The notes: generated from the letters alone by a model not told the origin. Positions 1 to 12,720 are shown, counted from the stretch's first letter. The stretch: 64,000 bases of DNA from Anisodus tanguticus (GCA_034509755.1 CM067546.1:13790970-13854969); one strand, 5' to 3'. Numbers and translations: made by a program.

Positions 1-327
1 GAGTATGTGGATGTTCGAAAGTGGAAAATTATCCTTAGGACTAGCTCGGTTGAGATCACGGTAGTCCACACAGATTCAGATATTTTTGTCTTTCTTTGGT
101 GTGGGCACGATATTGGCCAACCATGTCGGGTATGGAGTTACTTGCACTACTCCAAACTTTATCTTCTTTTTAATCTCATCATTGATTCTTATGCTTAGAT
201 CAGGCTTAAATTTTTGGATTTTCTGTTTGACATGAGTGAAGCCCTCATTGATGGGTAGCTTTTGGGCTACTATATATATGCTTAACCTAGGCATATTTCG
301 CATATGACCATGCGAATATGTCGACAT
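1..327 (-). pseudogene. Gypsy reverse transcriptase, N-terminal part (Tat/Ogre-like)
   Basis: The translated minus strand reads TPYPTWLANIVPTPKKD and then, after one stop codon, CVDYRDLNRASPKDNFPL. These are the conserved opening blocks of a Ty3/gypsy RT palm domain. The stop lies where the family has an arginine; a CGA to TGA change would explain it. The catalytic DD motif would lie beyond the left edge. This segment continues the protease at 1083-1830, with a poorly conserved connector (about 328-1082) between them in which I recognise nothing specific. It is non-functional. Confidence 0.8.
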
Positions 328-1082
328 ATTCCTATAGTATATTTATTAAATCTTTTTTCCTGGGCGCGTCTAAATTCGCAATTATCTTGGTTTCTTAACT
401 GTTTCCTCATTCCCGAGGTTAATTGCTTCGATTTTGTCCAAGTTAGTCTTCTGCCTATTCTCATACTAGTATTCTTCGTCGATGGGATCCTCTGTCAACT
501 CAGTTTCTTCTTAGTACTTCTCATATTCCTTTTAAAAATATGTTAATAAAATAAAGGATTGTTTTTGCATAAACGAGTTTTTCATTAATTTTGATAAAAA
601 AAAGTAAAAAACGGTGGTCCTGACTCGGATCAACATCGAGTCATTTTCATTTTTTCAAACATTTTATAGAAAAATAAAGATGCAAATGGTGAATGCTCGG
701 GCCTCAGCCGATTTTCACTAATTCTTTAAAGAAAATTTAAAGTCATTCTCTCTACCGAGGATCCAAAAGATTAGTAGAGGTCTAGTTGGATAGCTGCTCG
801 CCCGGATGGTGGGAGCTTCAAAGCATTCTTCCAATATCACGACATACTCTTCTTCCTGGAACAACATCCCTAAACTCTCTTCTGCATCTCTACCATTGTG
901 CATGGGCATTTTGATTGGGAATGACTGGTTTAGGCTCGGAAATGGCTTATGTAACTTTGGAGGACCTCATTTCTTTTTATTAACGTCGGAGGCTTCTTTA
1001 GAGCTTGGTATGTACCCAAGACTGAAACGGTAATAATTTGCTGGAATTGACACTGGTTCTTTGATTCCCTGGAGCTCTCTGC

Positions 1083-1830
1083 CTAAACCTTTACCGAGTT
1101 CAAACCCGTTCTAAAGCATTGTTGAAATAATATCTTATAGACTGGTAGCGTAGGGCTTTCCTCATCGTCCCCTTTGTGGGCAGCTCCCACAAGTTCTACC
1201 ACATGGAAATCCGTGTCCTTGGAGATTTCCTCTATTACTGGTATGGAGTTATTGGGGTAGTTATGAATGCTACCCACTCCATAAATTACCACTTTATGAT
1301 TATCCCATATGAACTTTAATGATTGATAGAGAGATGATGGTACTGCTCCGGCCATGTGTATCCAAGGTCTACCCAATAGTAGATTGTAATTGGCACTGAT
1401 TGCCATAACTTGAAACTCATTGGTGAACTCGGCGGGCCCCATCTTTATGTTAAGGTATACCTCGCCAATAGAATAACACTATGCTCCATCAAAAGCTCTT
1501 ACATTGGTATGACTCTGGCATATTTTCCCAACATCGTAACCCAGTAGCTTCAATGTAGATTTGGGGCATATATTGAGATCGTCCCCGTTGTCGACAAGTA
1601 CCCGAGCTATGACTTTGTCTCTACACTTGACAGTGATGTAGAGAGCTTTGTTATGGGCTGTTCCCTTCTTTGGCAACTCATCAGAGGTGAAGTAAATCTG
1701 ATGGGCTCCAATGGCATGGCCTACCATATCGACCAATATTTCATTGCTTGGTCCTACTTGGACATGGGACTCATTTAATACCTTCATTAAGGTTTGACGA
1801 TGTTGTGATGAACTCAAGAGTAGTGCCTTA
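1083..1830 (-). pseudogene. Retropepsin-like protease of the Tat/Ogre element
   Basis: Two consecutive minus-strand pieces make up an aspartic protease region. The first (1479-1817) contains VLVDNGDDLNICP, where DNG is the single Asp-containing active-site triad used by this group, preceded by the conserved stretch IGAHQIYFTSDELP. The second (1083-1442) contains LLGRPWIHMAGAVPSSL, the C-terminal hallmark of plant gypsy proteases. They are separated by one in-frame stop near 1443-1478. The protease normally releases gag and pol proteins from the polyprotein. The active-site triad looks intact, but the reading frame is broken. Confidence 0.8.
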
Positions 1831-3975
1831 CTGATATTTGAGCCAGTGTCTTTTTCAAATGTTCAAGAATATAATATTCTTTTGGTTGCATTATACACCA
1901 AAAATCCTCGGCCTCCCCTTCGGTGATGAGCATTATTTGGTTTCCCTTATTACGGGGCGCTCCATGCATTAATTCTTCGGGAGTATAACATGTTTCTGAC
2001 CTTGTCATTTCTGGAGCCACGACCGCTTGAACAACAAACTCTTTCCTTGGGGCTGACACTATTTCATGTAGTACTTGGACCATAAACGGTCCGGGATTAG
2101 CAGTTTCAAATTGGGTCACTCTTGTAGAGTTAGGGAGGTGACTGTTTGTTCCAGTCTATTAACGAATTCTTAGATTAATGGCTTGCATATGACCCAATCT
2201 TTTTCCTATTGTATCATGTGTATAGGGTAGGCACCATGATTGGGCAGAGGATTTGTTTTTACGTTCGCGCTACTATTTCCGAAAAGGTCTTTCATTTATC
2301 GATTAGATCCCTTATATTGTGTTCCACATTAAGGCAGTCCACTATATCGTGCCCATTCCCTCCGGATTGATATGCACAAGTTTGATCTACTCCATAAAAG
2401 CGGCTTCCATGATTAGCCGACTTTCGCGAAATGGTTTGAATGATTTCGGCAGCATTTAATCTTGTGAACAATATTGTTCGAGTTTCGAGAAGTGGAGTGA
2501 ACATCTATGGAGGCTTCTTCTCGATGTTCGGACGTGGAAAGTAATTCATAGCTAGAAGTGACTTATTTTGATGATTTTTGGGATCTTGGTAGACTAGAGC
2601 CGGTGTTTGATAATTCGGTTGTGCGTAATATACCAGAACAAGGCTGTATGGAGATAGTATGTAGTTGCTTGGACAAGGTGACTGGTATATATCGAAAGAA
2701 GACTATGATCCTTCTTTCCTTTGACTCCTTGGACTAGGTGCATGGTAGACGTTTGCCACGTCCTCCTTCTTTTTCCTTACGGCCCTAATATCGCTCGCTA
2801 GGCCAGCTTTAGGGGCTATATTGACGATCTTTACGGATTTTAAGCCATCTTCTAATGCCTCTCCCATCTTTACCAATTTAGAGAATGGCCTCCCGGCCAT
2901 AGACAACATGCGATCATATCAATCCAATTCTGGCGATCAGATAAAAAACGAGACTAGTTCCTCCTTGCTCATTAGCGGCTGTACTTGGCGGCTTCGGCCC
3001 TTCATCTACTCACATATTCGCGGTAGCTCTCGATATATTTTTGTTTGATTTTCTCCAAGTAGTAATGGTGGGGCACGATTTCTATATTAAAGCTTAATCT
3101 ATCTATGAAGGCCACTGCAATATCTTCCCAGGAGTCCCAACGACGGATGTCTTGAGCCGTGAACCATTCTGACGCCTCTCATGTGATCCTCATTATCAGA
3201 GCCTAATTTCTTTTGATTCCAACTAGTTGGTTGCAATATGCCCTTAGATGAGCTTTGGGATTGGATTTCCTCTTCCATTGAAGAGTTCAAATTTTGGTAC
3301 CTTGAAACCCTTGGGAAAGTCTAGGTCTGGATGCATGTGCAAGTCATCATAGCTTAGGCCTGTTGATTTTCGTGAGCCTTAGTTGGATTTTTTGAGCAGG
3401 TCTACCATATTATACTACATTTCTTTGTCCCTTTGATCCTCTTCGGCCATCCACGCCTTTTCCATTTCTTCGTAATGGTTAAGCTTGGGTAAAGGGTTAA
3501 TAGGGGTGATTGGGGTATGTAAAGATATTGTGGGGTGTGCTAGACGGCTTCTAAGAGTGTCAGAAGCTTTAGGTGTTTGATAAGTGGAAGTATTTTGGTG
3601 TAGGTTGGGATCAACATAAGTAGGTGGTGCTTGATAAGAAGGCACATAGTGGGAAGTCCCAACTATGTTGGTGACATTTGCTGGAGGTGGGGTTTGGTAT
3701 GAGGTACTGGCATATGTATTAGTGGCTGGGAAGTGTTCAGGTACGGGTGAGTTAATTGATGGAAAAGGCAGTGGAGGCCTTCTTATTTCATTGGGTGCCT
3801 CTTTGGCAGCATTGGTGGCTTCGTTCTTCACGGCCTATTTCTGCAGGTCTGCGATCTTTCTAACAGCAAATTAATCAGATCCTCATGAGGCGCCGAATTC
3901 TGAAGGTCCTGAGGTGCGGTGTCATCTATGACCAAAGCATCTTTGTTACGTACGTCTTCAGGAGTACCAGACATT
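1814..3975 (-). pseudogene. Gag polyprotein of the Tat/Ogre element, degenerate
   Basis: A minus-strand ATG at 3973-3975 opens a frame starting MSGTPEDVRNKD. It is followed by a proline-rich stretch (3415-3831) and then the retrotransposon gag capsid core. The motif KVPKFELFNGRGNP lies near 3280-3320, and the tryptophan-containing capsid helix region lies near 3120-3170. Downstream come a coil-rich region and the linker to the protease. Several frameshifts and stops interrupt it. Gag would form the particle core and bind element RNA. The assignment rests on the capsid motif and on its position upstream of the protease. Confidence 0.7.
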
Positions 3976-4568
3976 TTCTCTTAATTCTGTTCATTCAGGG
4001 ATTCTGCTGCAGCTTTTGATCTGGTGAAGTATGCCAGTGTGATACAACATGAATCAATCCCTTTATATAACACAAATAACTCAAAGGCAAATGATGTTAA
4101 TAATGTTAGTCAAGAATAATAATACAAGATATTACATACAAGCTGCACATACTCATGTATTCGATCCAAACTCTTGATTAATTTTCCATTCTGAGGGGGG
4201 GTATTTTGGTCATTTTGTCCATTTTTAGGTTTTGAGGGTTTTGGTTTAAAGTCTATGGTTAATTTGCTACCACAACATCGTTGAGACTAAGAACTCTTCT
4301 ATAAATAAAGTGGGATAGTAATTTATATAATATAGGGGCCAATGCTTATTTAGACTGCCTATGCATCCATCCGTATAAAATCAAGCTCTTACGTAGTGCG
4401 GGTTATATAGAAATTAGTCCTAATTTCTTCTAGCCGAATCATTCCCACACTAGGCCCGATAAGGGCTTCCTACATATCCCTCATCGGGACATCAGGTCAG
4501 ACGTAGTTTCTTTTACAAAATGAGGGAAGTGATAACATTTTGATTGCAAATAAAGGGAGACACCTAAA
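3976..4568. other. Spacer between element ORFs, no gene
   Basis: Untranslated spacer between gag and the next upstream ORF of the minus-strand element. It is AT-rich, with short pyrimidine and purine tracts and a run of eight Gs at about 4193-4200. I see no coding or structural feature in it. Confidence 0.5.
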
Positions 4569-5414
4569 CTACCCAAAAGATGACTTCTCCTTGAAGCCAT
4601 GACGGGTCGTCGTCCTTACGACCGCGCATTCTCCTGGTGGCTTTCTAAGTAACGACGGGGTAGAACAACCCAAGAAAGAGAAGAGGTCAGTGCATGAGTC
4701 TTCAAAGACCGTGAAGTCATAGAACCAAACTTGGGTTTCAATGATGATTCCTTCACCAGGAATGATGGGGTCGTAGACCAGTGAGGAGTGTGGGGCCCAC
4801 AGGTTACGAATGACCTTCTCATCAATCAATCTGATAACTCTCCTTTTGAAGGCCACATATTCGTCTATGGTGTGACCAAGTTGATTCTTATCGAAGAGGC
4901 ACCTCTTGTGGGCATAGATGGGTGCACAAGTTACGAGGACGTCGGAGCTGACACACGAAGATCCGGTGGCTTTCAATCCGTCATACACCTTAATGTTCCG
5001 CACCAACTTGGGTGCAGCTCTAAAAAGTAAAGCACTGGCTTTGAGGGAAATTGCCCACCACATAGGAGATGGCGTAAGGGGAGGCCCTTGTGGCGTCCCA
5101 TAGTAGTTGACAGATTCATCCAAATTTAGGGTACCTCCTTCAGGTAGCCCACTCGATTCCCCATACCGCATTGGATCCCTCTCGGGAAACTTTGATTCCT
5201 GCTTTGGCATCTTGAACAATGGGATATATTCATAAACCATTTTGTTGACCTCATCTGGGAGGTTTTGGCATAGGCGTTTCCATTCATAGGACTCTTTTGA
5301 GAGGTTCCCTACAAAGTCCAGAATCTCATCGACCTCTTTCATCTTGGCTTTAGCCAAGTCAATCTTGCAGATCTTTTCCCTAAGAGACTCATTAGTCTCT
5401 TCGTCGCTACCCAA
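4569..5414 (-). CDS. 281-aa retroelement ORF between ORF1 and gag, gag-tail-like
   Basis: An uninterrupted minus-strand frame of 281 codons, the longest open frame in the left third of the window. The N-terminal 70 residues are charged and likely helical, with Lys/Glu-rich segments near residues 10-60. Around residues 165-195 there is a segment, LGHTIDEYVAFKRRVIRLID, that resembles the conserved region between gag and protease in plant gypsy elements (His, then Glu, then a Leu/Lys-rich helix leading to LI). The final 80 residues are not recognisable. Because it sits between ORF1 and gag of a dead element, I treat it as retroelement sequence rather than a host gene. Function is unknown. Confidence 0.45.
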   Translation of the reverse strand: MGSDEETNESLREKICKIDLAKAKMKEVDEILDFVGNLSKESYEWKRLCQNLPDEVNKMVYEYIPLFKMPKQESKFPERDPMRYGESSGLPEGGTLNLDESVNYYGTPQGPPLTPSPMWWAISLKASALLFRAAPKLVRNIKVYDGLKATGSSCVSSDVLVTCAPIYAHKRCLFDKNQLGHTIDEYVAFKRRVIRLIDEKVIRNLWAPHSSLVYDPIIPGEGIIIETQVWFYDFTVFEDSCTDLFSFLGCSTPSLLRKPPGECAVVRTTTRHGFKEKSSFG

Positions 5415-7347
5415 ATCTACAACTGGTGATGTGACACTCTAGCTATCGATAGTGTCCATCGGTAGCAAATCAACATTTAAGAGGAGGTGCAAATTTCAGT
5501 TTAGTTTTGGTATTTTATTATGTCTTTCATGTGGGTTAGTGTCCAAAATGTAGGGTCAATCAAGAGTTCAGACGGAACACATAAAAGCACATAAGAAGTT
5601 ATATCACATAAGCATATAAGCAATTGTAATGTTTGCATTCCTAAACCTGGTTACTCCAAGACTTTCTAATCATTGGAAGCATAATTATGCCAAATGTTGA
5701 TTTAGCCATTGCCCCGTAATCATTTTCATTAATAATGAGTTTTCCCCAATGGGGTTACAAAAGATGAATAAATTAATAAAATCAGAAGAAGTCGCCTCTA
5801 GTGGTAGAAGCTGAAGCTTTGTCTGTTCGGGCTTTCTTGGCACCTTCGTAGGGCGGTCTGAATCAGGATAAGAGTAGACACCAGTAATAAATTAACCTAG
5901 TAACCTCTTTCTGTGAAGGTCATAGGTGCAGTCTCATCATCATGCGATCATCTAAGTCATCTATAAACTTGTAATTGAAGTCTAACTCCTCAATCAGACT
6001 GGCTATGATGGTCCGGTCATGCTCCATCTTCTCTAGATACTTAGAATCTCGATCATCAGCTTGTCTTTGAATGCAACGGGCTTTGACCTCGGCCTTTGAA
6101 TCCCTGTCATGACTACACTGATAGCAGTTGGACCTCGGCATGAGGGTGTCTTTCAAGTGTGATCTCAACCAATCTATGTAGTCCTTATCACAACTCGGGC
6201 AAAATATATCCTCGTGTAGAGTCTCTAGACCCCACTTTACTCGACCATTCCGCTATCAAATGATGTCAGAAACACCTCTAATCCTATCTCATTCATAGTC
6301 GACCACGTATTCCCCTATGTTCCCTACTTGGGGTATTACTTGTCTCCTTCCGACCTGTCTTAGGACCCTAAAAGGTGCATATAGTCAGATTCCCCGGATC
6401 CCCAGAACTGGCAGGAAAGAGCATTTTCTACCTCACAACTATGGTCTCGAATATAAAGTCGGGAAATCTCCACTAGATGTTGTCCTCTCGGATTCTAGAA
6501 AATATAAAATCCCACCCCTCTTTGGTTTGGTTCCTGAAATTTGGGTAAGTGACTTAAATGTTATCTTTCTTACGTTTAGGATCTAAGTATGAGGGACCCT
6601 CGGTTTTGTTGAGGTATTTGATGATCCACCATTTCACTAGAAGGTTATACCCTTGCAAGTACCTATGTAGGCTTCGGCATTGACCTAAGGATCGGTATAT
6701 GTCAGCTAGGATGATTGGGACTAGGTCATAGTACTTGGTTTCCCAGTTTGTGGTTATGTAATGAAAGATAGCATGGGTGACAAAATTGACACGGGTATAT
6801 ATGGCTTGGTATCGGTCTTTAGGAAATATCATGGTTCCTAGTGGGCATATGGCAAAGGCAAAGGGTCGGGTGGCTTCTCAATTAGCATAGGATCGGAACT
6901 CTATGGACTGTTCTGTGTACCCTTTTTTGGACCCAAATCGACTATAAAGATCCCTAAAGGCTACGGTCCGACCAAATATCAAATTGGCGCTATCTAAGAA
7001 TAGGAATTTCATAATCTCATCGGGAGTAGGCTTATGGATTACTAGAAGGTTGTGATCAGGTTTCTTCCTCCTTCTCATATAGGTCCTATTGCTATCTATA
7101 CAATCCAGATCTCCTCTAAGGTCTGGATCATCTTGAAGTCTCCGAACCTAAACACCATTCTATTACAATACTGATACCAGGTAAAGACTTCTAAGATTTC
7201 TCTATCTCCTATCATGGTCATAAGAGAATGTAGGTGTCCTAGACATTTCATTATTTCTCTTTGTTGTGGGTCATCTAACCACGACCACCATAATTTCAGC
7301 AATTCGGATGTATCTAAAACCACATCAAATTTCAGGTTAGTATGCAT
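5415..7347 (-). pseudogene. ORF1 with DUF7745-like domain, degenerate
   Basis: Three minus-strand blocks in order (7096-7347, 6878-7078, 6554-6832) carry the pattern of the DUF7745/plant-mobile-like domain found in ORF1 of Ogre-type elements. The first has LGHLHSL followed by an acidic/aromatic segment and FRFGDFKMIQTLEEI. The last has IPMILADIYRSL-like sequence (here VPIILADIYRSL) and a tryptophan-rich helix. A later block (5920-6168) is highly charged and probably coiled-coil. Stops and frameshifts separate all blocks. The role of this ORF in the element is unknown. The domain name is from memory of the family pattern, not a search. Confidence 0.6.
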
Positions 7348-7373
7348 CTACAAAATAGAGCGTAGTTAATTCT

Positions 7374-7387
7374 CCCCCCCCCCCCCC
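7374..7387. repeat. Poly(C) run, 14 bases
   Basis: Fourteen consecutive Cs in the region just 5' of ORF1 of the minus-strand gypsy element. Such runs are prone to slippage and sequencing error, so the true length is uncertain. Confidence 0.9.
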
Positions 7388-7900
7388 TCCCAAAGGACAA
7401 TGACTTATCACATAAGGCACATTTAATGCCTCCACATAGCAAGTAGTTGGAGGCAGTTCCATCGGGTCATACACCGTCAAGACACGAGTTAGTCAGCCTA
7501 ATGAGTCCAGATACATCTAAAATATCCGAATCCATCTAGGTCAGCATGCACTAGTTCAGAAGGGATTTGGCTTCACTCTATCCTAGTTGTACTAGAGTGG
7601 TTTAGAAAATGACTAAGGGACTCGAGCAGAATACTCAGGGTGAACCGTTGTCGACTGTCGGATGACCGAGAATCAACTTTGTATTCAATGTGTTCCAAGA
7701 AGATGTTTTTGGTTTTATACTAGAGGATGATCGTGAAATCCGCATAATCATCTTGTGCACTGATGCGAGTGTGTACATGCCATTTGGCAAAGTATGAAAT
7801 ACATGAATGATAGTTATAATTGCGAGTATTTAAAATCATAAGCAATTTATAGCAATTAAAATATGTTGTATTGGAACCCTTATGGTTAGACCTAGGTTTA

Positions 7901-7918
7901 TCCCCAGCAGATACGCCA
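7901..7918 (-). promoter_or_regulatory. Primer-binding site of the Tat/Ogre-like element
   Basis: The minus strand reads TGGCGTATCTGCTGGGGA two bases after an LTR end ...CCGTAACA. It resembles the tRNA-derived primer sites of plant Tat elements (TGGCGACTCTGCTGGGGA as I remember it), differing at a few internal positions. It fixes the LTR boundary at 7921 and the element's orientation. Confidence 0.7.
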
Positions 7919-7920
7919 TC

Positions 7921-9000
7921 TGTTACGGTTCACTTTTATGTGGAGGCATAAAAGCTACTATGAGGTTGTTGGTGCTCTAAGTCAGATAATAATTTTGGAG
8001 TCACCACCTAATTTATAGGTAAATTAGAAAACCCAAGTTGAGAGGGTTTATTCAGGAAGATGTTAGACACCCCGGTATTAAGGATCTCTAGAATACGGTT
8101 GACCTTCAGGTTCTATAGGATGTTTAAATTCCCACAAAATTCATGTCATTCATTTTATTTTAAACTCAAAGACTTTTGAAAATGAAGGAGCTAACTTTTG
8201 CCTAAAAATGGTTCGCGTAAGGGTGAGTTAGTCAATTTACTTTTAGACGAAGAACACTCAAGAATTAACTTGAGTAGAACTCTACAGTTAGTCCAATAAT
8301 TGTCTATTTCACTTTACACACTTGAAAACCTTTTGTAATTTGAAAAGAATACAACCCATTTAAATGACAAGTTTTGATTAAAATAGGTTTCCATTTTATT
8401 TTCATGCTATAGTTCCAAAGGACATCACAAAGTCCAAAATATACGAAAATCCATATCTTAACCCCGAGTTCACGAATGTGATTTAGGTCCTTAAAATCAT
8501 TTGAGTTGGGCTTGGCCCAAAAATCAGCTTTTGAAATTTCAATTTTGGCCCAAACTAAGCCCATAAAATATTTTCAGCAATCCAGTCGTGTTTTCTTCTA
8601 AAATGAATTTATTTTCATAAAGCCTAAATTTCTTTAAAATGACACAGCCCACTTAACACATTTTCGTCCATTAAGTCGAGATACAAAACAGTTTCTGATT
8701 AATTTCAACTCCAAACTGTTTTGTTTATGTTCGAAAATTTCTTGTTCTAATTTCTTTAAAGTCCACAACAGTTCGATTTCTTTAAAATTAGAAGACAATC
8801 AATTTTTGAAATTCATTTGTGGCGATTCTATTCTAAATGATGTATGTATCATTTGCCTATCCTAGAATACAACCATAAGGGATTCCAACAATATACAAAG
8901 TATTTTATATACAAGTAATATTACATATAGTATACAAATATGAATTGAAAAGATGATTTTAGGTTGGGGGCCTACCTAAGCCCACCAGTTAACTATTTTC
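7921..9000 (-). repeat. 5' LTR of Tat/Ogre-like element, internal-side part
   Basis: LTR sequence running rightward from the primer-binding site. It starts TGTTACGG on the plus strand, i.e. it ends in TAACA on the element's own strand. It is AT-rich and non-coding. The right limit is where chromovirus LTR-like sequence begins, and I cannot place it better than roughly 9000-9170. The rest of this LTR resumes at 18103. Confidence 0.6.
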
Positions 9001-9169
9001 ACCCATAGTCTGCCTTCAAGTGTAGAAACATGCATTCGGACTCGATCAAAAGGTTTACTTGGGCCTCAACCCAACTGGTTGAAGAGAGATGATAGGCCTA
9101 AAGTCCCATCTCAACATGCATCGGCAGTGGAAGAAGAGGAGGGGAAAACAAAGGCCCGTGTTAGAAGGT

Positions 9170-10871
9170 ATCTATAACTTATCATATGCGAGAGGCACCG
9201 CTTTATCGATCTGTACCTGTGGGCATGAACACAATGCCTCGGAGAAGGGAATCAATACAAAAGATGTATTGAATATGTAAGGCAGGTAAGATATGTAAAC
9301 ATGAGATATACATGAGAGATATAGAGATAAAAGTCAACCTGAAACTCATAACAGTCGTTGGGGGCCTACTTTGTCATAATTAGAAAGAGATGTATGCATG
9401 TCTGTAAAACCAATCATACCACTCTGTGGGGAGAATCATATCATATTGTATATATCATACCCAACCTAGGTGAGGACTCAGTCGTACCCGGCCTAAATGT
9501 GGGACTCGGTAATATCAAAACCAACTGTAGCTAGGTGCATATCTATGTGTCGTACCCGGCCGACTATAGCGGGGCTCGGTAAGAAAATAAATACATATAT
9601 CTAAGTGCAATGCAAGAAATATTCTAACAGATACCACAAGTAGAGTTGGAGTGACCTATCATCGTTATCCTCTGACTATTGTTATTGGCGCTACGTTCAA
9701 GGATCCAGATACGGTCACATGGGACTTATATAACCCGAGAGATATTATGAACAACAGATTACTGACGAACTATGATTTATTTTCAAAGAATATCTTGTGT
9801 TACTTCAGTTTGCGCAAAAGATTTCTATTCAAGAAATGACGTATCAAGTCATGCTAAGAAAGAAAGTTTGCCTTACATACCTTATCCTTGAGATTACAAT
9901 CGCGCTACAAGTCCTCGTACACCTTACAGATAGCTATCTATAGAAACAAAGAGTCGATTATCAATATCGAATCCATATTCAAAATAAGGAACTTCATTTA
10001 GTATCTTATCGACAATCTTAATCACCAAGAATCCTTGGACTTGTTAACAAAGGGTACTTATGTAATTTGACACCACAATTTTTTGAAACATAATTTCCTA
10101 AGTTTACGATATCAGCAATCAATTTACTTATCGATTTTCAATTCGTATTTCTAACAAAACAGCCCATAAATCATATTCTCATGATTTCATATATCTATGA
10201 GTTTAGATTACGAAAATTCATTCACAACTTACTTTAAATCATCAATTAACCATAATTATAGATAAAGAAGGATCAAACTTACCTTGTTGCATCAAAGTTT
10301 ACTCCAATCAGCAAGTTCCCCTAATTTTCAAAGGTGCTCAACATCAATTCAACACAGAGATGATGCTTTCTTCGATTACTATGGAAATTATTAAGTTAAT
10401 CTAGCGTAATCGACTTTGAGTTGATCTAAGATTAATATAATATATTTGAGAGGGTTTTAGAGAATATTTTAGATCAAATTTGGGGAGAAATAAGGTCTCA
10501 AAACATGAAACCCGATTTTATACCCAAAATATTTTCCACCGCCGAAATTTGACGGTGAGATTTACGGGACCATCAAATACTAAGACGGCCCGTCAATCTT
10601 CCCGTCAAACTCCCAGGAATATTGATGGTCCATGCTGGACAATTGATGGTCCGTCAAAGTATTTGACAGTTCGTCAACTGTCCCATAAAATGCCTAAATT
10701 TTTCGATTATGTCGAAATGTAATTTCTTCGATCCATTTGACTTTACAACACTCTGGTACTTCCATAAACAATCCATAAACCTTTATTACCCTTTCGTAAA
10801 GTTATACTTCTTCTCGGGACATCGGTATCCTGTCAACGATACGACGGGATGTGAAACTACAGGGTGTAACA
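9170..10871 (-). repeat. 3' LTR of the chromovirus-like element, truncated
   Basis: Matches the right LTR (16319-18102) over long stretches. Shared landmarks are the segments at 9211 and 16780 (CTGTACCTGTGGG), at 9615 and 16845 (ATGCAAGA then CAGATACCACAAGTAGAG), and the terminal GGGTGTAACA. The outer several hundred bases of the right LTR have no counterpart here, implying truncation or deletion at the left end. Near 10540-10690 lies a cluster of GACGG/CCGTC half-palindromes. Confidence 0.7.
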
Positions 10872-10893
10872 TCAATCCCCCTTAGGAGGGAAG
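10872..10893 (-). promoter_or_regulatory. Polypurine tract of the chromovirus-like element
   Basis: Directly adjoining the left LTR, the minus strand reads TCCTAAGGGGGATTGA before the LTR start TGTTACACC. This is the expected plus-strand primer site for reverse transcription and confirms minus orientation. Confidence 0.65.
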
Positions 10894-11159
10894 AAGTGGC
10901 ATTTGGAAGTGTTGCTGACTTAACATTTAGGTTTCGGCATAACAAAGCTTCATTTGTCCGCGAATGTTAAAGATACTCTTTAATTCTCGAGGGTTCTAAA
11001 AAAATTGGCAGAGTTTCCTTTGTAAACATGACTATCCAAAACCTGTTAAATAGCTCCAAACATATATCCAATGTCACACAGGGAAACATAACAATGAAAC
11101 AATATCAACTAGGCCTCGTACGACCGTCTATATATCAAAATCGAGAAGGTTAGCCATAA

Positions 11160-12720
11160 CTCACCTCAACTATTCTCTGTCGTACTCTGAGTTGCACTTG
11201 CCATATTTGCATCATTTTTCATCTTTCTCGCGTACAGTGTGAGCAAAACATCAGCACCTAAAGAAGGTTTAGGGTTTAGGATGATTGAATAGAATAGGAA
11301 TGTGAGAATCGTATTACATGAGTATCGATATAAACCTGAGGATACAAACAAATAAGGATATCTAGATCTCATATCTTCTTTAGCCTCCTAAGTTAGTTCC
11401 CTTGTATTGTTATTTCTCCATAATACCTTAACGGAGGTGATTCCCTTCGTCCTTATCTTCCACACTTACTGATCCAAAATAGCTACCAGAGTTTCTGCAT
11501 AAGTTAAATCTCCGGTGATCTGCACATCCTCCATGGGAGTAATACGGGAAGGGTCTCATATACATTTGTGCAACATCGATACATGATACACCAGGTAAAC
11601 TGCTTCCAATTTTGAAGGTAATTCAAGCTTATAAACCACCTGCCCTATTCTGCAGATGATCATATATGGTCCGACATATCTGGGGCTAAGTTTTCCTTTC
11701 TTTCCAAACCTCATAACCCCTTTCATTAGAGAGACCTTTAAAAATACCCAATCGTCAACTGCAAATTCTAAATCAACGCGTTGAACATCTGAATAAGATT
11801 TCTGCCAACTCTAGACAGTCAATAGGTGCTCTTGAATTAACTTTACCTTCTCCACTGCCTGCTGGACCAAATCAGGACCTAGTAACTTGGCTTCACCCAC
11901 TTCAAACTAGCCAATTTGGGATCTACACTTTCCTCCATACAATGCTTTATACGGGGCCATTTGGATATGGGAATGATAGTTGTTGTTATAAGAGAACTCG
12001 ATAAGATGAAAATGATTATCCCAGCTACCCTTGTAATCAAAAACTCATCATTATAGAATGTCCTCAAGTGTATGAATTATTCGCTCCTGGCCATCGGTCT
12101 GTGGATGGAAGGTTGTACTAAGGTTCACTAGGGTGCCTAAACCTTTCTGAAATGACCTCCAAAAATGAGTCGTAAACTGAGTGCCTCTATTGGATATGAT
12201 AGAAGTCGGAACACCATGTAGCTAGACTATTTTCTTAATGTATAGCTTAGCGTAATTCTCAAATGAAAAGGTCGAACGAACGGGTAAGAAATGAGTTGAT
12301 TTTGTAAGCCTGTCGACGATCACCCAGATAGAATCGAACTTTCGATGAGAATGGGGTAATTCAGTAATGAAATCCATATTAATCATTTCTCATTTACAAG
12401 TAGGGTTTTGTATATGTTGTAACAAACCTATAGGCTTTTGATGCTCGATCTTAACTTTCTAACAATTAGAGCATTGAGATACAAATGCTGCGATATCTTT
12501 CTTCATGTCATTCCACCAATACACTTGTCAAAGGTCATGATACATCTTTGTCGATCCATAATGAATAGAGTATCTGAACTGGTGGATTTCAGCCATAATT
12601 TGTTCTCAGAGTCCCCCTATATTTGGTACATATAGTCGACCCTGATATATAAGGACTCTGTCTCCCGTAATTTCCAATATTGTCTTCTTTTGCAGAGCAA
12701 TTCATCCTTTTATCCGGACT
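11160..12720 (-). pseudogene. Gypsy integrase and chromodomain-like C-terminus, degenerate
   Basis: Reading the minus strand from about 12700, an HHCC zinc region is visible (CSNC near 12460-12480). The catalytic core follows, with VIVDRLTKS (first Asp), then IISNRGTQF, where the family has Asp in place of the Asn, and HPQTDGQERI (the Glu region, with one residue missing relative to the usual DGQSER). Further on come SPRYVGPYMII and VYHVSMLHKC, followed by a segment resembling the chromodomain-containing tail of plant chromoviruses, ending near 11170 with RYPYLFVSS. Multiple stops occur. The Asp-to-Asn change alone would abolish strand transfer. Confidence 0.75.

Noticed and set aside
4569..5414. 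A host protein-coding gene of 281 aa
   Set aside because: The frame is open, but it sits colinearly between ORF1 and gag of a gypsy element and has a gag-tail-like segment; no introns or host-protein motifs are seen.
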